Source: a virus
DNA length: 43,324 bases
Direction: 5' to 3' (one strand)
Virus record (IMG/VR): IMGVR_UViG_3300020202_000038
Location: 1-43,324 of that record
A model generated the notes under the pieces. The model saw nothing but the letters and a program-made list of their open reading frames with translations. It ran no database searches and was not told where the DNA came from. Below are positions 14,034 to 22,865 of the stretch, piece by piece (positions within the stretch are counted from its first letter, which is position 1; each line of letters begins with the position of its first letter). A program made the position numbers and the translations under genes.

Positions 14034-15917
14034 TTACATGTGCTTCGCCTCAGTTATAGGCTTGTAGACGGGGATAACGTCGTCTATTTCAACCTCAAAG
14101 CCCCGGCACTCAAGCTTCACCTGAATCAGCTCGCCATGCATCACTTCAGGAGCAAGGAGCTTCTGTGAACCTTCTGTGGTGGTGCTGATCGTGCCGAGCT
14201 TTGTCCAGTTATCAAACCGGGCAAGCATCCCCCGGTTGCCTACGCTGTTGAGCGATGGGAGTGATTCATCCACGGTGACGGTAATGCTCGCGGAACCATC
14301 AGGCGTTGCGGAGAGCGCTGAGACGTGGAAGGTGCATCCACCGCCGTTCCCAGACATGATTTCAACCTCATCTCCCACCTCTACACCAGTCGGAACGACA
14401 CACGTGAAGGTTGTTGTCGTCGCCCAGGTGCCGGTAGCCTGGCGAACTTGGTTATTTGTGGAGGTTACGTCAGCGGCATTGAGACCTGTAGGATCAACGA
14501 CACGAGCTTTGGCGATGATGCGGTTGTCAGCGTCAACAAACCGTTTGAATTTGACCCAGACGCCCTCAAACGCGCCTTTGATGAGGTCTGGATCAGCGAA
14601 AGAGAGGATAAGTTGCCCGCGATTGATGCCGATATCGGACGCGCGTGCCTTCCCGCCGTAGTTTGCGCGGATGCGGAAGATCGCGCCCTTAGTAGAGCTC
14701 GAATACGCGCTGTAGAACTTGCCGCCGGCCACGATGAAGGGGCTGATGACGGCGTTTTGTTCGTAGGAGAGGCGAATTCCGCCCACTGAGGCAGCGGGAC
14801 TCTGCCCGAAATCAGGGTTCGTGCCTGCTGTTTTGTAGGCACCGATACTTGCACGGTGATAGAGGTTTCGGTTCTGCGTGTTGTACACCCACAGGCCAGA
14901 GCGGGAACGGATGCTCTCTGAGGCGAAGTTGCCAGAGAAGTTGGCCAGGATGTGCACAAGGTTGCGGTCAACGGTGGCTCCGTACTGCGTGATGTCAGTC
15001 TCGGCGAGAAGGAATCGCTCTTCGACAATAGGGAACTGCTGAATGGGCTCAAACGAACCGCCTGCGTATTTGAAGATCACGCCGAGCTCGGTAATGAAAT
15101 GAGGAATGTTGCTCGCCACGAAACCAGTGAGGGGAATTGAACCTGTCAGCCGGTACTCGTTGTTGGCGGCGAGAGAGAACCCGTCCCATTCTGTGATGAG
15201 GGCGGGCTCCCCGTAGTATCCGGTTGCGGCGATCCAAAAGCGGTCTGACGAGGTGTAGATCCCGCGTACCCGGTAGCCGTAGGGCAACACGAGGCGCGAG
15301 GCGCTCACGGTGTCATTCTTGTCAATTGTGTGGACAAGGTTGCCATCACCAATGGCGATGAGGCGTTGCAGACGAGCAATTGGATGGTAGTAGCCAGAGG
15401 TGTTGGTGAGGGTAAGTCCTGCCACCGTCGAACCCCAGTCGTTGTCCCATGCATTCGCGCCACCGGACTTGTTCAGAATGGCAATGTCGCCTTGGCGAGT
15501 GACAAGAAGGCGCTGTTCTCCGTTGACGCTCTCGTGCGTCTCCATGTCGAGGCAGTCTGTGGGAACGCCGACGGATGCGTCTTCCTCATAGGTGCTGGTG
15601 ATGGCAGGAGGCGTGGCAGCGGTTGCGGTTCGAAACAAGCGCCCGCCTGTAGTCCCGTTTGAACAGAGCGCATACCAGCGTGAGTTCGTGGCATGGTTGT
15701 CGGCCGCATTTGTTTGGAGCCACTTCGTGACGATACCGAGGTTCGTGAAGCCGGTGTCGGTCTCGTCTACGAGGACAGACATTGGGTCGCCAAGAACTGC
15801 ACGGCCTACACTTCGGTCGAGGTCGATGTTGCGCGTCATCCAGACATTGCCGGTGAAGTTGCCGGGGAACATGCCTGCCCACACCTTATTCGCTCCTGGG
15901 ATACGGAATGAGCTCAT
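14034..15917 (-). CDS. Large beta-rich tail or stabilisation protein (possible beta-propeller)
   Basis: 627 aa from the ATG at 15917, which overlaps the previous stop by 4 nt. Longer frames upstream are shadows of the neighbour. It starts SSFRIPGANKVWAGMFPGNF, and repeated blade-like strands follow (RQGDIAILN, ARLQRLIAIGDGNLVHTI, SDRFWIAATGYYGEPALITEW), spaced 40-60 residues apart as in a propeller. The C-terminal 130 residues look like Ig-like beta domains. The family is not recognised. Position suggests a tail tube, stabilisation or hub protein of a podovirus-like particle. Confidence 0.6.
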   Translation of the reverse strand: MSSFRIPGANKVWAGMFPGNFTGNVWMTRNIDLDRSVGRAVLGDPMSVLVDETDTGFTNLGIVTKWLQTNAADNHATNSRWYALCSNGTTGGRLFRTATAATPPAITSTYEEDASVGVPTDCLDMETHESVNGEQRLLVTRQGDIAILNKSGGANAWDNDWGSTVAGLTLTNTSGYYHPIARLQRLIAIGDGNLVHTIDKNDTVSASRLVLPYGYRVRGIYTSSDRFWIAATGYYGEPALITEWDGFSLAANNEYRLTGSIPLTGFVASNIPHFITELGVIFKYAGGSFEPIQQFPIVEERFLLAETDITQYGATVDRNLVHILANFSGNFASESIRSRSGLWVYNTQNRNLYHRASIGAYKTAGTNPDFGQSPAASVGGIRLSYEQNAVISPFIVAGGKFYSAYSSSTKGAIFRIRANYGGKARASDIGINRGQLILSFADPDLIKGAFEGVWVKFKRFVDADNRIIAKARVVDPTGLNAADVTSTNNQVRQATGTWATTTTFTCVVPTGVEVGDEVEIMSGNGGGCTFHVSALSATPDGSASITVTVDESLPSLNSVGNRGMLARFDNWTKLGTISTTTEGSQKLLAPEVMHGELIQVKLECRGFEVEIDDVIPVYKPITEAKHM

Positions 15918-16576
15918 AGGATTTGGATGTAAGGGGTGAACAGGTTGATAACCCCTTCCGTGAACTCCGCACCGACATATCGCGGTGCGCCAGTGCCGGT
16001 GTAGGAGTTGGTGATGTCGGAGCCTGAGTGCGCCTGGTAAGAAGCACCAGCTCGGAACTTGGTCGTGTCGAAGTTGTTGATGATGGCAGTCTGGGATACG
16101 CCTGGTGTGGCTTCCGCGTTTGCCATGAACACGTCGAACACCACGCCGGATGTGCCCTGCACTTGGAAAGTGATACTTGGGTTGGGGTTGAGGAGGGTGT
16201 CGGTGTCGCCGATAGTGGGGCCGATGTCTCCGGTGAGGTCTACAGCAAAGAGACGGCTTGCCTGGATGTCTGAACCGAGAGTCGGAGTGGCAGTGAAGGT
16301 GATGTTGTACGAACCCGCTTCCGGCCGAACGAGGTAGTAGATGCCTGCCGCACGTCCGGCTCCACTCCCGTTTCTCTCTCGTGCAACAGACATGGCCGTT
16401 CCATTCCACTGCACGGCAGATATGGTGGTGTCGTTGGCCACGTCGTTCGTTCCTGCCTCAACCATGATGCCCATTACCATCATCTTCGTGTTGGCCGGAC
16501 AGGTGTAGCTGAACGTCCCGTTGTTGCCGGTTGCGGTTGCTGCTCCTGTTGTTGGTGTGCCTACGACAATTGCCAT
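15914..16576 (-). CDS. Beta-sandwich structural protein
   Basis: 220 aa, with no signal peptide. Strand patterns include GTFSYTCPANTKMMVMGIMV, AVQWNGTAMSVA, IYYLVRPEAGSYNITFTA and GVVFDVFMANAE. The WNGTAM and YYLxxP..G.YNI motifs match the exported protein at 5291-6052, which suggests duplication of one domain in the virion gene set. It is coupled to the next gene by an ATGA overlap. A minor virion protein is likely; the exact role is unknown. Confidence 0.65.
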   Translation of the reverse strand: MAIVVGTPTTGAATATGNNGTFSYTCPANTKMMVMGIMVEAGTNDVANDTTISAVQWNGTAMSVARERNGSGAGRAAGIYYLVRPEAGSYNITFTATPTLGSDIQASRLFAVDLTGDIGPTIGDTDTLLNPNPSITFQVQGTSGVVFDVFMANAEATPGVSQTAIINNFDTTKFRAGASYQAHSGSDITNSYTGTGAPRYVGAEFTEGVINLFTPYIQIL

Positions 16577-16577
16577 G

Positions 16578-17084
16578 TTATTGGGCTGAGACTTTTATAG
16601 TGAGCCCCTTCGCAGCTCCATCTCCTGCATCATCTACGTCAACGGCGATGCGATCGCCTTTTGTGAGCTGTGCATTCGTGAAGTTAATGACAGGCTGTGT
16701 AGCCGCGTCGTAGCTGTTGAACTCGCTGTCGTCAATGTTGATGCGCGTTGAGAGGATGTCAACGCTATCCGTGATATTGCGAAGCTGCACGAGGATGGGG
16801 CCACCCGATGCTGAGACCGTTGTGACGTACCCCGCTACCGACTGAATGAGCGTGCCGTCGAGCTCCTCTGGGACAGTCCAGATTTGCTTGCCGTCACCTA
16901 CGGTAATAGCGGTGTCTTTGTCAGTCACTGGAATCAGAGTGATGAACCCTCTGTTTTTCCAAAGGGAACGCGGCCACTTGAGCGCCTGAATCAAGCGCTC
17001 GATGATGCGCGAGGAGTTCAAGTCCAGCGGAAACGACAGCTGAGACTTTTCGTTCTCGGGAACAGTAGCCTTTTCCTCTTCCAT
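16578..17084 (-). CDS. Unknown virion-region protein (168 aa)
   Basis: The ATG at 17084 (product starting MEEEKATVPENEK) is chosen over a longer frame that overlaps the previous gene. Residues 20-45 are a helix with basic residues (IIERLIQALKWPRSLWK). The rest is beta-rich (GFITLIPVTDKDTAITV, GGPILVQLRNI). No signal peptide or known motif is present. It lies among the structural genes, 2 nt after the neighbouring stop, and is probably a minor head or tail component. Confidence 0.6.
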   Translation of the reverse strand: MEEEKATVPENEKSQLSFPLDLNSSRIIERLIQALKWPRSLWKNRGFITLIPVTDKDTAITVGDGKQIWTVPEELDGTLIQSVAGYVTTVSASGGPILVQLRNITDSVDILSTRINIDDSEFNSYDAATQPVINFTNAQLTKGDRIAVDVDDAGDGAAKGLTIKVSAQ

Positions 17085-17086
17085 GG

Positions 17087-17473
17087 TTACCGAGCTTCGG
17101 AGACGGTGATGACCGTTGAAGTGAAACCGTACGCATAGACTGCGGAGCACCCGTAGAGTTCTGCGTCATACATAACGGTGGATGAAGCAGCTTGAACGTG
17201 TCCCGAGTTGAAGGACGGGCGTTGACCGAGGATGTCGCTGAAGTAGAGCATCACGGCGGAACCGGTGGTGCTCACAATGCGCGATGAGCACATGGGACTG
17301 GTGCTCGTGGCGAAGATCGGAGCCGCGACGCTCGTACTCACAGTCGGATTCGAGGACGTCGCAATGCGAGCAACGAGTCCAGGTCCGGCACCTCTGAGAG
17401 GCTGCTCTTGGGTGATGATATGCAGCACACCGACGAAGGTGAGGACCGTGAAGATCATGCTGATAAATTTCAT
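17087..17473 (-). CDS. Small exported or membrane Ser/Thr-rich protein
   Basis: 128 aa. The N-terminus MKFISMIFTVLTFVGVLHII is an uncleaved TM or signal peptide. The rest is Ser/Thr/Ala-rich beta-type sequence with three Cys residues. It resembles pilin-like or fibre-associated proteins rather than classic virion proteins. Family unknown. A hairpin pair at 17498-17537 lies just upstream. Confidence 0.6.
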   Translation of the reverse strand: MKFISMIFTVLTFVGVLHIITQEQPLRGAGPGLVARIATSSNPTVSTSVAAPIFATSTSPMCSSRIVSTTGSAVMLYFSDILGQRPSFNSGHVQAASSTVMYDAELYGCSAVYAYGFTSTVITVSEAR

Positions 17474-17497
17474 GTGAAACAGGGTTAATTTCTAATT

Positions 17498-17537
17498 GGG
17501 CGAAGCCCGTGTCCTGCCCCCGATGACTCAGGGGCAG
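17498..17537 (-). terminator. Hairpin pair between virion genes (attenuator candidate)
   Basis: Two stems: GGGC/GCCC at 17498-17508 and CTGCCCC (17514-17520) with GGGGCAG (17531-17537). No strong U-run follows in the leftward direction, so partial attenuation or mRNA stabilisation after the capsid genes is more likely than full termination. Confidence 0.35.
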
Positions 17538-17544
17538 AGACGAG

Positions 17545-17913
17545 CTACGGACAAGTACCGAACTCCCAGACCATGTAACCGCCGAGGCCAGTCGTCGTGG
17601 ACCACGTAGTAGTGGCCGAGACGTTCATGGCACCAGGGCGAAGACGGATAGGGTTTGCGGTTGATGTCGCAGTGAGCTGAATACAGCCGCCAGAGATAGT
17701 TGACGTTGCGGTGTTCGAGGTGGTCACCGCGAGGGAACCACCTGATATCGTTGCGTCATCAGTGACGGTGAGGTCGTCGTTTGAAACGAGATCTCCTGCT
17801 GTCCACGTGTCGGAAGTGGAACCTCCAAGCATTGGCTGCGAATAGAACATGGGTGCAATGATTGCGATGATCACCGCAATCACCCACCCGAAGTCCTGGA
17901 AGAAATGAGACAT
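17545..17913 (-). CDS. Small membrane-anchored Thr/Ser-rich protein
   Basis: 122 aa. Residues 8-27 are hydrophobic (FGWVIAVIIAIIAPMFYSQ), giving an anchor or signal. The rest is a repetitive beta-type Thr/Ser/Ala sequence (TVTDDATISGGSLAVTTSN) ending in WEFGTCP with paired Cys residues. The style matches the fibre gene. It lies just after the capsid gene. Role unknown; it may be displayed on the virion or host surface. Confidence 0.6.
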   Translation of the reverse strand: MSHFFQDFGWVIAVIIAIIAPMFYSQPMLGGSTSDTWTAGDLVSNDDLTVTDDATISGGSLAVTTSNTATSTISGGCIQLTATSTANPIRLRPGAMNVSATTTWSTTTGLGGYMVWEFGTCP

Positions 17914-17933
17914 GGTGATGCGGATTACGATGA

Positions 17934-18893
17934 TTAAGCAGTACCGTTGCTACCCACAATGCCTACCCACGTGCCGGCAAAGACTCGCTCCGAGAATCGA
18001 GCGCGGTAGAAGGCGCGTCGCTTGCGATCTGCTTCAGGTGCGGTGTAGGCACGCTGAATTGGAACGCGGACAGAGCGGGTAATGCTGTGCATAGGGGACA
18101 CGACGAAGTACGACGTGTTGGCATTGCTGTTGTACGTGTTGTAGGCCGAATCGAGCCACTCAGATACGCCGATAACGAGACCTGGGTACACCTTGGAGAT
18201 GTAGTTGAGGTCGTTGTCGGTGGTGCCTGGCTTCAATTCAGACTGCGCAACAACGTGAGCGGTCGGAGCGAGGTTCGATGGAACCAAGAGACCTCTTGCT
18301 TGGCAAGAGCCAAGACCACCATCCTGCGCCTTTTGAAGGCGAAGAGAGCGGATTACTGTAGCAAGGTTGTTTGCCGAGAGTGCGCCGGTTTCGAGGTTGT
18401 CGATCGTGTCGCCCGAAAGGCTCACGTGTGAGTTGCTGATAAGTGCTACGCCGTCCGGAGTCGTGACTCCTGAGAAAGCGTCTGAGTATGAGCGGCGGAA
18501 TGCCTGCTCATCCTGCGAGGTGCGTGCGCGGATACCGAGCTCGCGTACCCAGTCCTCCACCATGCCATAGGCCTGAGAAGATTCCTGGTAACGCTGCGGA
18601 ATGCTGATGTCGCGGTCGAACTCGAACACCTCAGCGGTGGTTCGGTTGCCGACGCGGACAGTGGCATCATCCACTTCCTCGTCTTCTGCTGTTGCGCGGA
18701 ACTGACCTGGCCCCATGCTTTCTGCATATTGGAGCGTGAGCCAATCCGTTGACTTCTGGCGGAAGAAGAGGGTGTTGTCTGCACGCACTTCATCAGGCTG
18801 TTTGTCCATCTCGTACGCACTGTCGAAAATCTCATCAAGCCCTGCGCCTGTGGTGAGTCCAACACTGGATACGGTCTGTCGAATTACTGACAT
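17934..18893 (-). CDS. Major capsid protein (HK97 fold)
   Basis: 319 aa. Order and sequence fit HK97-type capsid proteins: an N-terminal arm, an E-loop region with LTLQYAESMGPGQFRATAED, PDGVALISNSHVSLSG, a spine helix LSANNLATVIRSLRLQKAQDG, the strand RGLLVPSNL, and a C-terminal SVRVPIQRAYTAPE with a basic end. SNSH..SG-DNL-GALSANNL is typical of podovirus and Mu gpT-like capsid proteins. It follows the scaffold and decoration-like genes in normal order. No maturation-protease gene is evident. Confidence 0.85.
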   Translation of the reverse strand: MSVIRQTVSSVGLTTGAGLDEIFDSAYEMDKQPDEVRADNTLFFRQKSTDWLTLQYAESMGPGQFRATAEDEEVDDATVRVGNRTTAEVFEFDRDISIPQRYQESSQAYGMVEDWVRELGIRARTSQDEQAFRRSYSDAFSGVTTPDGVALISNSHVSLSGDTIDNLETGALSANNLATVIRSLRLQKAQDGGLGSCQARGLLVPSNLAPTAHVVAQSELKPGTTDNDLNYISKVYPGLVIGVSEWLDSAYNTYNSNANTSYFVVSPMHSITRSVRVPIQRAYTAPEADRKRRAFYRARFSERVFAGTWVGIVGSNGTA

Positions 18894-18925
18894 AAGCTAA
18901 GTGCTAACTATTAACCCTTCCAAAA

Positions 18926-19429
18926 CTAGACCTGACCACGGCCAATCCACGCATTTGAAGGCGTGAAGTAGCACATACCGTCAGTAACTCGGACATCAAG
19001 AATCATGAGTCCGTGCACATCGGGGTCGGTGCCTTCGTCTTCGTCTACAGTGAGCGTTCCGGCTGCTGTTGCAGCGGAGCGGTCAAAGGTGACGTGATCG
19101 AGAAGAACACCAAGGATCTTGGCGTCGGTGTCGACATTGGCTGGTGTAGTTGCGAGGCACTCAAGAACGGTGCCTGGCATTACGAGCTCAACGTCAATAA
19201 CACCATCAGCGGATGCGGTTTCAGTCCCGGCGCTTTTTGAAACGCCAAAGAACATATCCGTACCCTGCTCTGGGTCGCCAGTCAGACAGACGCCAACATA
19301 GTTGGTGCCGGTTCCGATTGCGCCCTTGATTGCGTCTCCTTCGCGGATTCCGACTGTCACGTTCGCTTCTGTGCGGAAACGCTGAACAGTGAGACCGTGC
19401 TTGAGGATTCGCACGTTATTTGCTGCCAT
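18926..19429 (-). CDS. Capsid decoration-like protein
   Basis: 167 aa, beta-rich, without a signal (AANNVRILKHGLTVQRF, VGVCLTGDPEQGTDMFFG, GTLTVDEDEGTDPDVHGLM). Gene order scaffold, this gene, major capsid protein is typical for head decoration or stabilising proteins. Beta-tulip-like strands are plausible, but no family is certain. It is spaced 32 nt from the capsid gene. Confidence 0.6.
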   Translation of the reverse strand: MAANNVRILKHGLTVQRFRTEANVTVGIREGDAIKGAIGTGTNYVGVCLTGDPEQGTDMFFGVSKSAGTETASADGVIDVELVMPGTVLECLATTPANVDTDAKILGVLLDHVTFDRSAATAAGTLTVDEDEGTDPDVHGLMILDVRVTDGMCYFTPSNAWIGRGQV

Positions 19430-19470
19430 AATTCATCCAATTACGGGTGAGTAATCGGACGTTGACAGGG

Positions 19471-20124
19471 CTATCTAGCGATCTTGCGGGACTCCCATTG
19501 GCTCGTCTGAGGATTGAAATACTCCTCGTTGAACCGCGCCTGCCAGGTCTTCGTTTTGGCGTTGAACTTGTACCCGCGACTTTCGAGCATGTGTGCTGCC
19601 GGGTGCGCTGGTACTTCAACGTGAGGCTGTTTTTGTCCTCCTCCTGATCCTGTTTGAGGCGTGGCACGACGGGTAAGCTCCTCAAGAGCCTGCTTGAGTT
19701 TCCCTTTGTTCGCCTGGAAGTGAGCGTCTTCGACGGAAAGCCCCTTGTTCTCTACCCACCACATGATGACTTTGAGTTCATCCTCTGAACGGGCGAGTTG
19801 TTTGGCTTCCAGTCGCGCGAGGTCGATCTTCGTGACGTATCCCTCCGTTGGAGGTGCCACAATGTCGCTCGCGGGCGGTTCCCCGCCAAGTTCCTTGATG
19901 CGCTCATCGATCTGCTTGCGGGTGTAGATGGCCTTTTCAAGCTCAGTCTTCCCTTTGCTGCCCGACTCACGCTCAAGGCGCTCTGCTTCTGCTTTAAAGT
20001 CAATGTCCGTTGAGTCGGTTGGGACTGCGGTTGTATCCTCAGTCTGAATCACCTCCTCGTGCGTTTCCTGCTGGTTTTCAGCAGTCTCTTCAGCCTGAGT
20101 TTCTTCTTTTAGTTCTGTGTCCAT
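19471..20124 (-). CDS. Capsid scaffolding protein
   Basis: 217 aa. The N-terminal 50 residues are acidic and Gln/Thr-rich (ELKEETQAEETAENQQETHE). A helical, charged middle follows (FKAEAERLERESGSKGKTEL, KIDLARLEAKQLARSEDELK). The basic C-terminus with aromatic residues (WQARFNEEYFN, WESRKIAR) fits the part that binds the capsid protein. Size, composition and position before the capsid genes match scaffolding proteins. No protease domain is seen. Confidence 0.75.
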   Translation of the reverse strand: MDTELKEETQAEETAENQQETHEEVIQTEDTTAVPTDSTDIDFKAEAERLERESGSKGKTELEKAIYTRKQIDERIKELGGEPPASDIVAPPTEGYVTKIDLARLEAKQLARSEDELKVIMWWVENKGLSVEDAHFQANKGKLKQALEELTRRATPQTGSGGGQKQPHVEVPAHPAAHMLESRGYKFNAKTKTWQARFNEEYFNPQTSQWESRKIAR

Positions 20125-20191
20125 AGATTTGGCTATCGTGCCAATTACGCTTCCTCGCTAGTAAAGCCAGCGTTGCTGGTCTCCCTTCCTA

Positions 20192-20242
20192 AGACCCCGA
20201 TCCCACGCTCCACGGAAGGGGTGAAGCGGGGAATCGGAGTCT
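20192..20242 (-). terminator. Imperfect inverted repeat after the gene at 20242 (weak terminator or processing hairpin)
   Basis: AGACCCCGATCCC (20192-20204) pairs with GGGGAATCGGAGTCT (20228-20242) with one mismatch and one bulge. In the leftward direction it is followed by TTAGG, a poor U-run. It lies between the portal-side genes and the scaffold gene and may set transcript levels or RNase processing. Confidence 0.35.
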
Positions 20243-20571
20243 CAAGAGGACAGGTTGTCCAGAAATTTCTGCTGAAGGCTGTTCGTGTAGAAGAGGGCTT
20301 TGCCCCACACGATGTCATCGGCCGTCTTTGCGTTCGCCGTCATCGCCTGGTACGCAGTCCACTCCAACTCGCGCTTCATGAGGTTCCACAGCTCCGAATC
20401 TCGGAGAGCTTTAGCCTCCTCACGGAGCGTTTGGAACTCCTCCTGCGTCAATTTCCGTTTCCTGAGCAGGTAGCCCTCGGTTGTGATGCGGAGAATGTCG
20501 TCCTCCGTCACGGCTTTGAGCAAGTGCCTGGTCAGGTGGTCAATCAACCTGTGTTTTATGTCCTTCCACAT
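20242..20571 (-). CDS. Unknown helical protein in the head gene block
   Basis: 109 aa and highly helical (KHRLIDHLTRHLLKAVTEDD, LTQEEFQTLREEAKALRDSE). No motif is recognised. It lies between the portal and scaffold genes, where podovirus-like phages often have small head-assembly or unknown genes. It follows the previous gene by 6 nt. Confidence 0.65.
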   Translation of the reverse strand: MWKDIKHRLIDHLTRHLLKAVTEDDILRITTEGYLLRKRKLTQEEFQTLREEAKALRDSELWNLMKRELEWTAYQAMTANAKTADDIVWGKALFYTNSLQQKFLDNLSS

Positions 20572-20577
20572 AAAGAG

Positions 20578-20856
20578 CTATTCAACCATTCGCTTGCGTC
20601 CCTTGGCCTGCATCTCCTGTTTGCGGACCTGGGCTGCCTTTTCCTCCTCTTCAGTGCGGATGAGGCCGCCGAGCTTCACGTAAATGAGCTCGTGGGCACC
20701 CGCATCCTTCGGTGAGAGCTTGGCTTCCTGAAGGAAACCAGAGAACACGCGAATCATCTCCTGATGATCGGGGTTCTTCGGCTGCGTGACACCGTTCAAC
20801 AGATTGAGAACCTGCTGTGCGCGTTCTGCCTTCTCCGTGTTTACAAGTACGTTCAT
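20578..20856 (-). CDS. Unknown small charged helical protein
   Basis: 92 aa, helical throughout, with a Lys/Glu/Arg-rich end (EEEEKAAQVRKQEMQAKGRK). No family is recognised. It starts 8 nt after the portal stop in the same operon. Its charge and size would suit a small head-assembly or chaperone-like partner, which is only inference. Confidence 0.65.
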   Translation of the reverse strand: MNVLVNTEKAERAQQVLNLLNGVTQPKNPDHQEMIRVFSGFLQEAKLSPKDAGAHELIYVKLGGLIRTEEEEKAAQVRKQEMQAKGRKRMVE

Positions 20857-20864
20857 GCAACAAA

Positions 20865-22817
20865 TTACGCTGATAACCCTTCCATTGCCGTGCTCCTCAT
20901 GAGCTGTGCCGGCAACCTCCCTTGCGCACCGGGCGCAACGCCGGGAGGCATCGCTGCGCCCATAGGATCTTCCTGAGCCAGGTACTTCGAGGCATCCCCG
21001 CCCATAAGCGGTTCAAGCAGGAAGTCCCGAGTCACCGCACGCTGGTCAACAAACGGATTGGCAATTGCTCGATCGTAGGTTTCGAGCTTGAAGGCTCGTT
21101 CAAAGGCGGTGTTCTTCTTGAGCATCTGCTCGTAGTCCACGGACACGAGGTAGGACATGCGGGAGAAGAGTGCAGGGTTCACTTCCCAGATGTGTTTGTC
21201 ATCTCCTGCCTCTTGGTACATGCGCATCTCCTCCTGCCGCTTCTCGTCTTCGGTGAACTCCTGCCCTGCGAAGCGGTCGGTGAACTTGATGTAATCGGTC
21301 ATGCCCTTGCCGTCGTGGATGCGGTTGTGCACGATGAAGGTCTTGTAGTTCATCTTCGGAACCCCACCGATGATTTCACCTATCTCTCCGACCGTCTGGT
21401 AACGCATCACGTCATCGAGCATCAGCTCCCCTACGTCTTTGACCATGACACCGATCATGCGACCCATGACACCGAGGTTTGTCTCTGCGTTCTGTTGAAT
21501 GAGGATGGACTGGCGGGCAGTCTGTGGGAGACCGCCCTCTTTGCCTTGCATCTGTGAGTCCTGCGAGCTTTCAGAAAGGGAACGCTCGGCCTCGTGCATG
21601 ACATTGAACGCTGCCATAGGGTCGCCCACGGTCAGCGGCTGAATCTTGGCGTTCACGTCGAGGTCAGTGACCGTGCCAGGCACCACCACGTCCTTTGAGA
21701 GCTTGCCCGCACCAAACGAGATGATCGGGGTGAAGGTCTTGAGGAATGAGCCATCCACGGCCATCTGCCACTGCTTGTCCACGAGTTTCTGATCGTTGCT
21801 CATCTTGGAAACGAGCGACTTGTACGCCCAGAAACGCATCGCATCAATCGGCTCGGCACCGAACTTGGCGTACTGGTACTTAGGCTTGTTCTTGTTGGTG
21901 CGGTGCTTCATTGGGTTGTAGGCCGCGTTCTCGTTTGAGAGGTAGATCCCGTTGACGAAGATCACCTCGCAGTCGCCGCGACGGTTCATGTATCGCACTT
22001 CTTCAACGAGGGTGCCGTTGACATCCTCCACGTCGTAGAACAGGCCGTTCTCCCCGTTGTAGAAGGCTCTGACACCTGGGCGAACGTGTACGAAGTTGGC
22101 GTGCTTGCCGTAGAGCCCTTCAGCTTCGGAGAAGGAGATGAGGCGCTTTCGGATGAGGAATCCTTGCTTCTGAATGTCGAAGGTGTAGGGGTTCTCGATG
22201 AGCATCTCATCTGCCGGCACGAGGTTGTATTGAAAGCCAGAGAGCACGTCGTCAATGACTTCTTTTCGGGTGTGCTTGGAGTTGGTGCCCTCAAGGACAG
22301 TCTGGTATGCCTCGCAGTACGCTACGTCGAAGTACGAGACCGGATTCACCAGTCCCGAGATGACGGCATAGAGGAACGCCTGCTCGTAGTCGGAGCGTTG
22401 GATGTTGTATTCGAGAAGATCCCTCATCACGTACGCTGCTTCCTTGTCCTCCTCGTCTTTCTCATTCTGGGCGAAGACTTGCGGGGTAATGAGCTGCGAG
22501 GTGAGGTGTGCGGCTGTAGAGATGATCTTGTTGCGGGTGATGGGACGGACACCCTGCCAGCGCCAGGAGCTCTCGGGATCATTGAAAAGCTTTGGGGAGT
22601 GCGAGAGCCAGGCTTGCTGGTCTTCGTTCATGCGGCCGATGAGGGAGAGGCCGTTGAACTCCTGAAAGGGGCGGGTGAGCGTCTCCTCTCCGAGCTGGTA
22701 CGCTTCTTTGACCTTCTTGGTCAAATCCTGAACACTCTGGCTGGGTTGGTACGCCGAGAGTGGTTGGTCAACTGACTGAAGCGCACCTTTGGTTGTGTAG
22801 CTGAGTACGCCTAACAT
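20865..22817 (-). CDS. Portal protein
   Basis: 650 aa, directly after the large terminase gene. The N-terminal 200 residues have portal-like features: GVRPITRNKIISTAAHLTSQ, a helical LEYNIQRSDYEQAFLYAVIS, and LVNPVSYFDVAYCE. The middle carries beta strands and the long crown region. It should form the dodecameric DNA entry ring at the capsid vertex, bind the terminase during packaging and later hold the adaptor. Length and order suit podovirus-type portals. The ATG at 22817 lies 48 nt after the terminase stop. Confidence 0.85.
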   Translation of the reverse strand: MLGVLSYTTKGALQSVDQPLSAYQPSQSVQDLTKKVKEAYQLGEETLTRPFQEFNGLSLIGRMNEDQQAWLSHSPKLFNDPESSWRWQGVRPITRNKIISTAAHLTSQLITPQVFAQNEKDEEDKEAAYVMRDLLEYNIQRSDYEQAFLYAVISGLVNPVSYFDVAYCEAYQTVLEGTNSKHTRKEVIDDVLSGFQYNLVPADEMLIENPYTFDIQKQGFLIRKRLISFSEAEGLYGKHANFVHVRPGVRAFYNGENGLFYDVEDVNGTLVEEVRYMNRRGDCEVIFVNGIYLSNENAAYNPMKHRTNKNKPKYQYAKFGAEPIDAMRFWAYKSLVSKMSNDQKLVDKQWQMAVDGSFLKTFTPIISFGAGKLSKDVVVPGTVTDLDVNAKIQPLTVGDPMAAFNVMHEAERSLSESSQDSQMQGKEGGLPQTARQSILIQQNAETNLGVMGRMIGVMVKDVGELMLDDVMRYQTVGEIGEIIGGVPKMNYKTFIVHNRIHDGKGMTDYIKFTDRFAGQEFTEDEKRQEEMRMYQEAGDDKHIWEVNPALFSRMSYLVSVDYEQMLKKNTAFERAFKLETYDRAIANPFVDQRAVTRDFLLEPLMGGDASKYLAQEDPMGAAMPPGVAPGAQGRLPAQLMRSTAMEGLSA

Positions 22818-22865
22818 TATGGAAATTAGGCATCCCCTTCCGATGCTACAGTTACCATAGCATTG

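Noticed and set aside
14034-16409. Extended 791-aa form of the large tail gene
   Set aside because: The extra N-terminal part lies in another frame of the upstream structural gene and is Arg/His/Pro-rich. The ATG at 15917 with ATGA overlap is the natural start.
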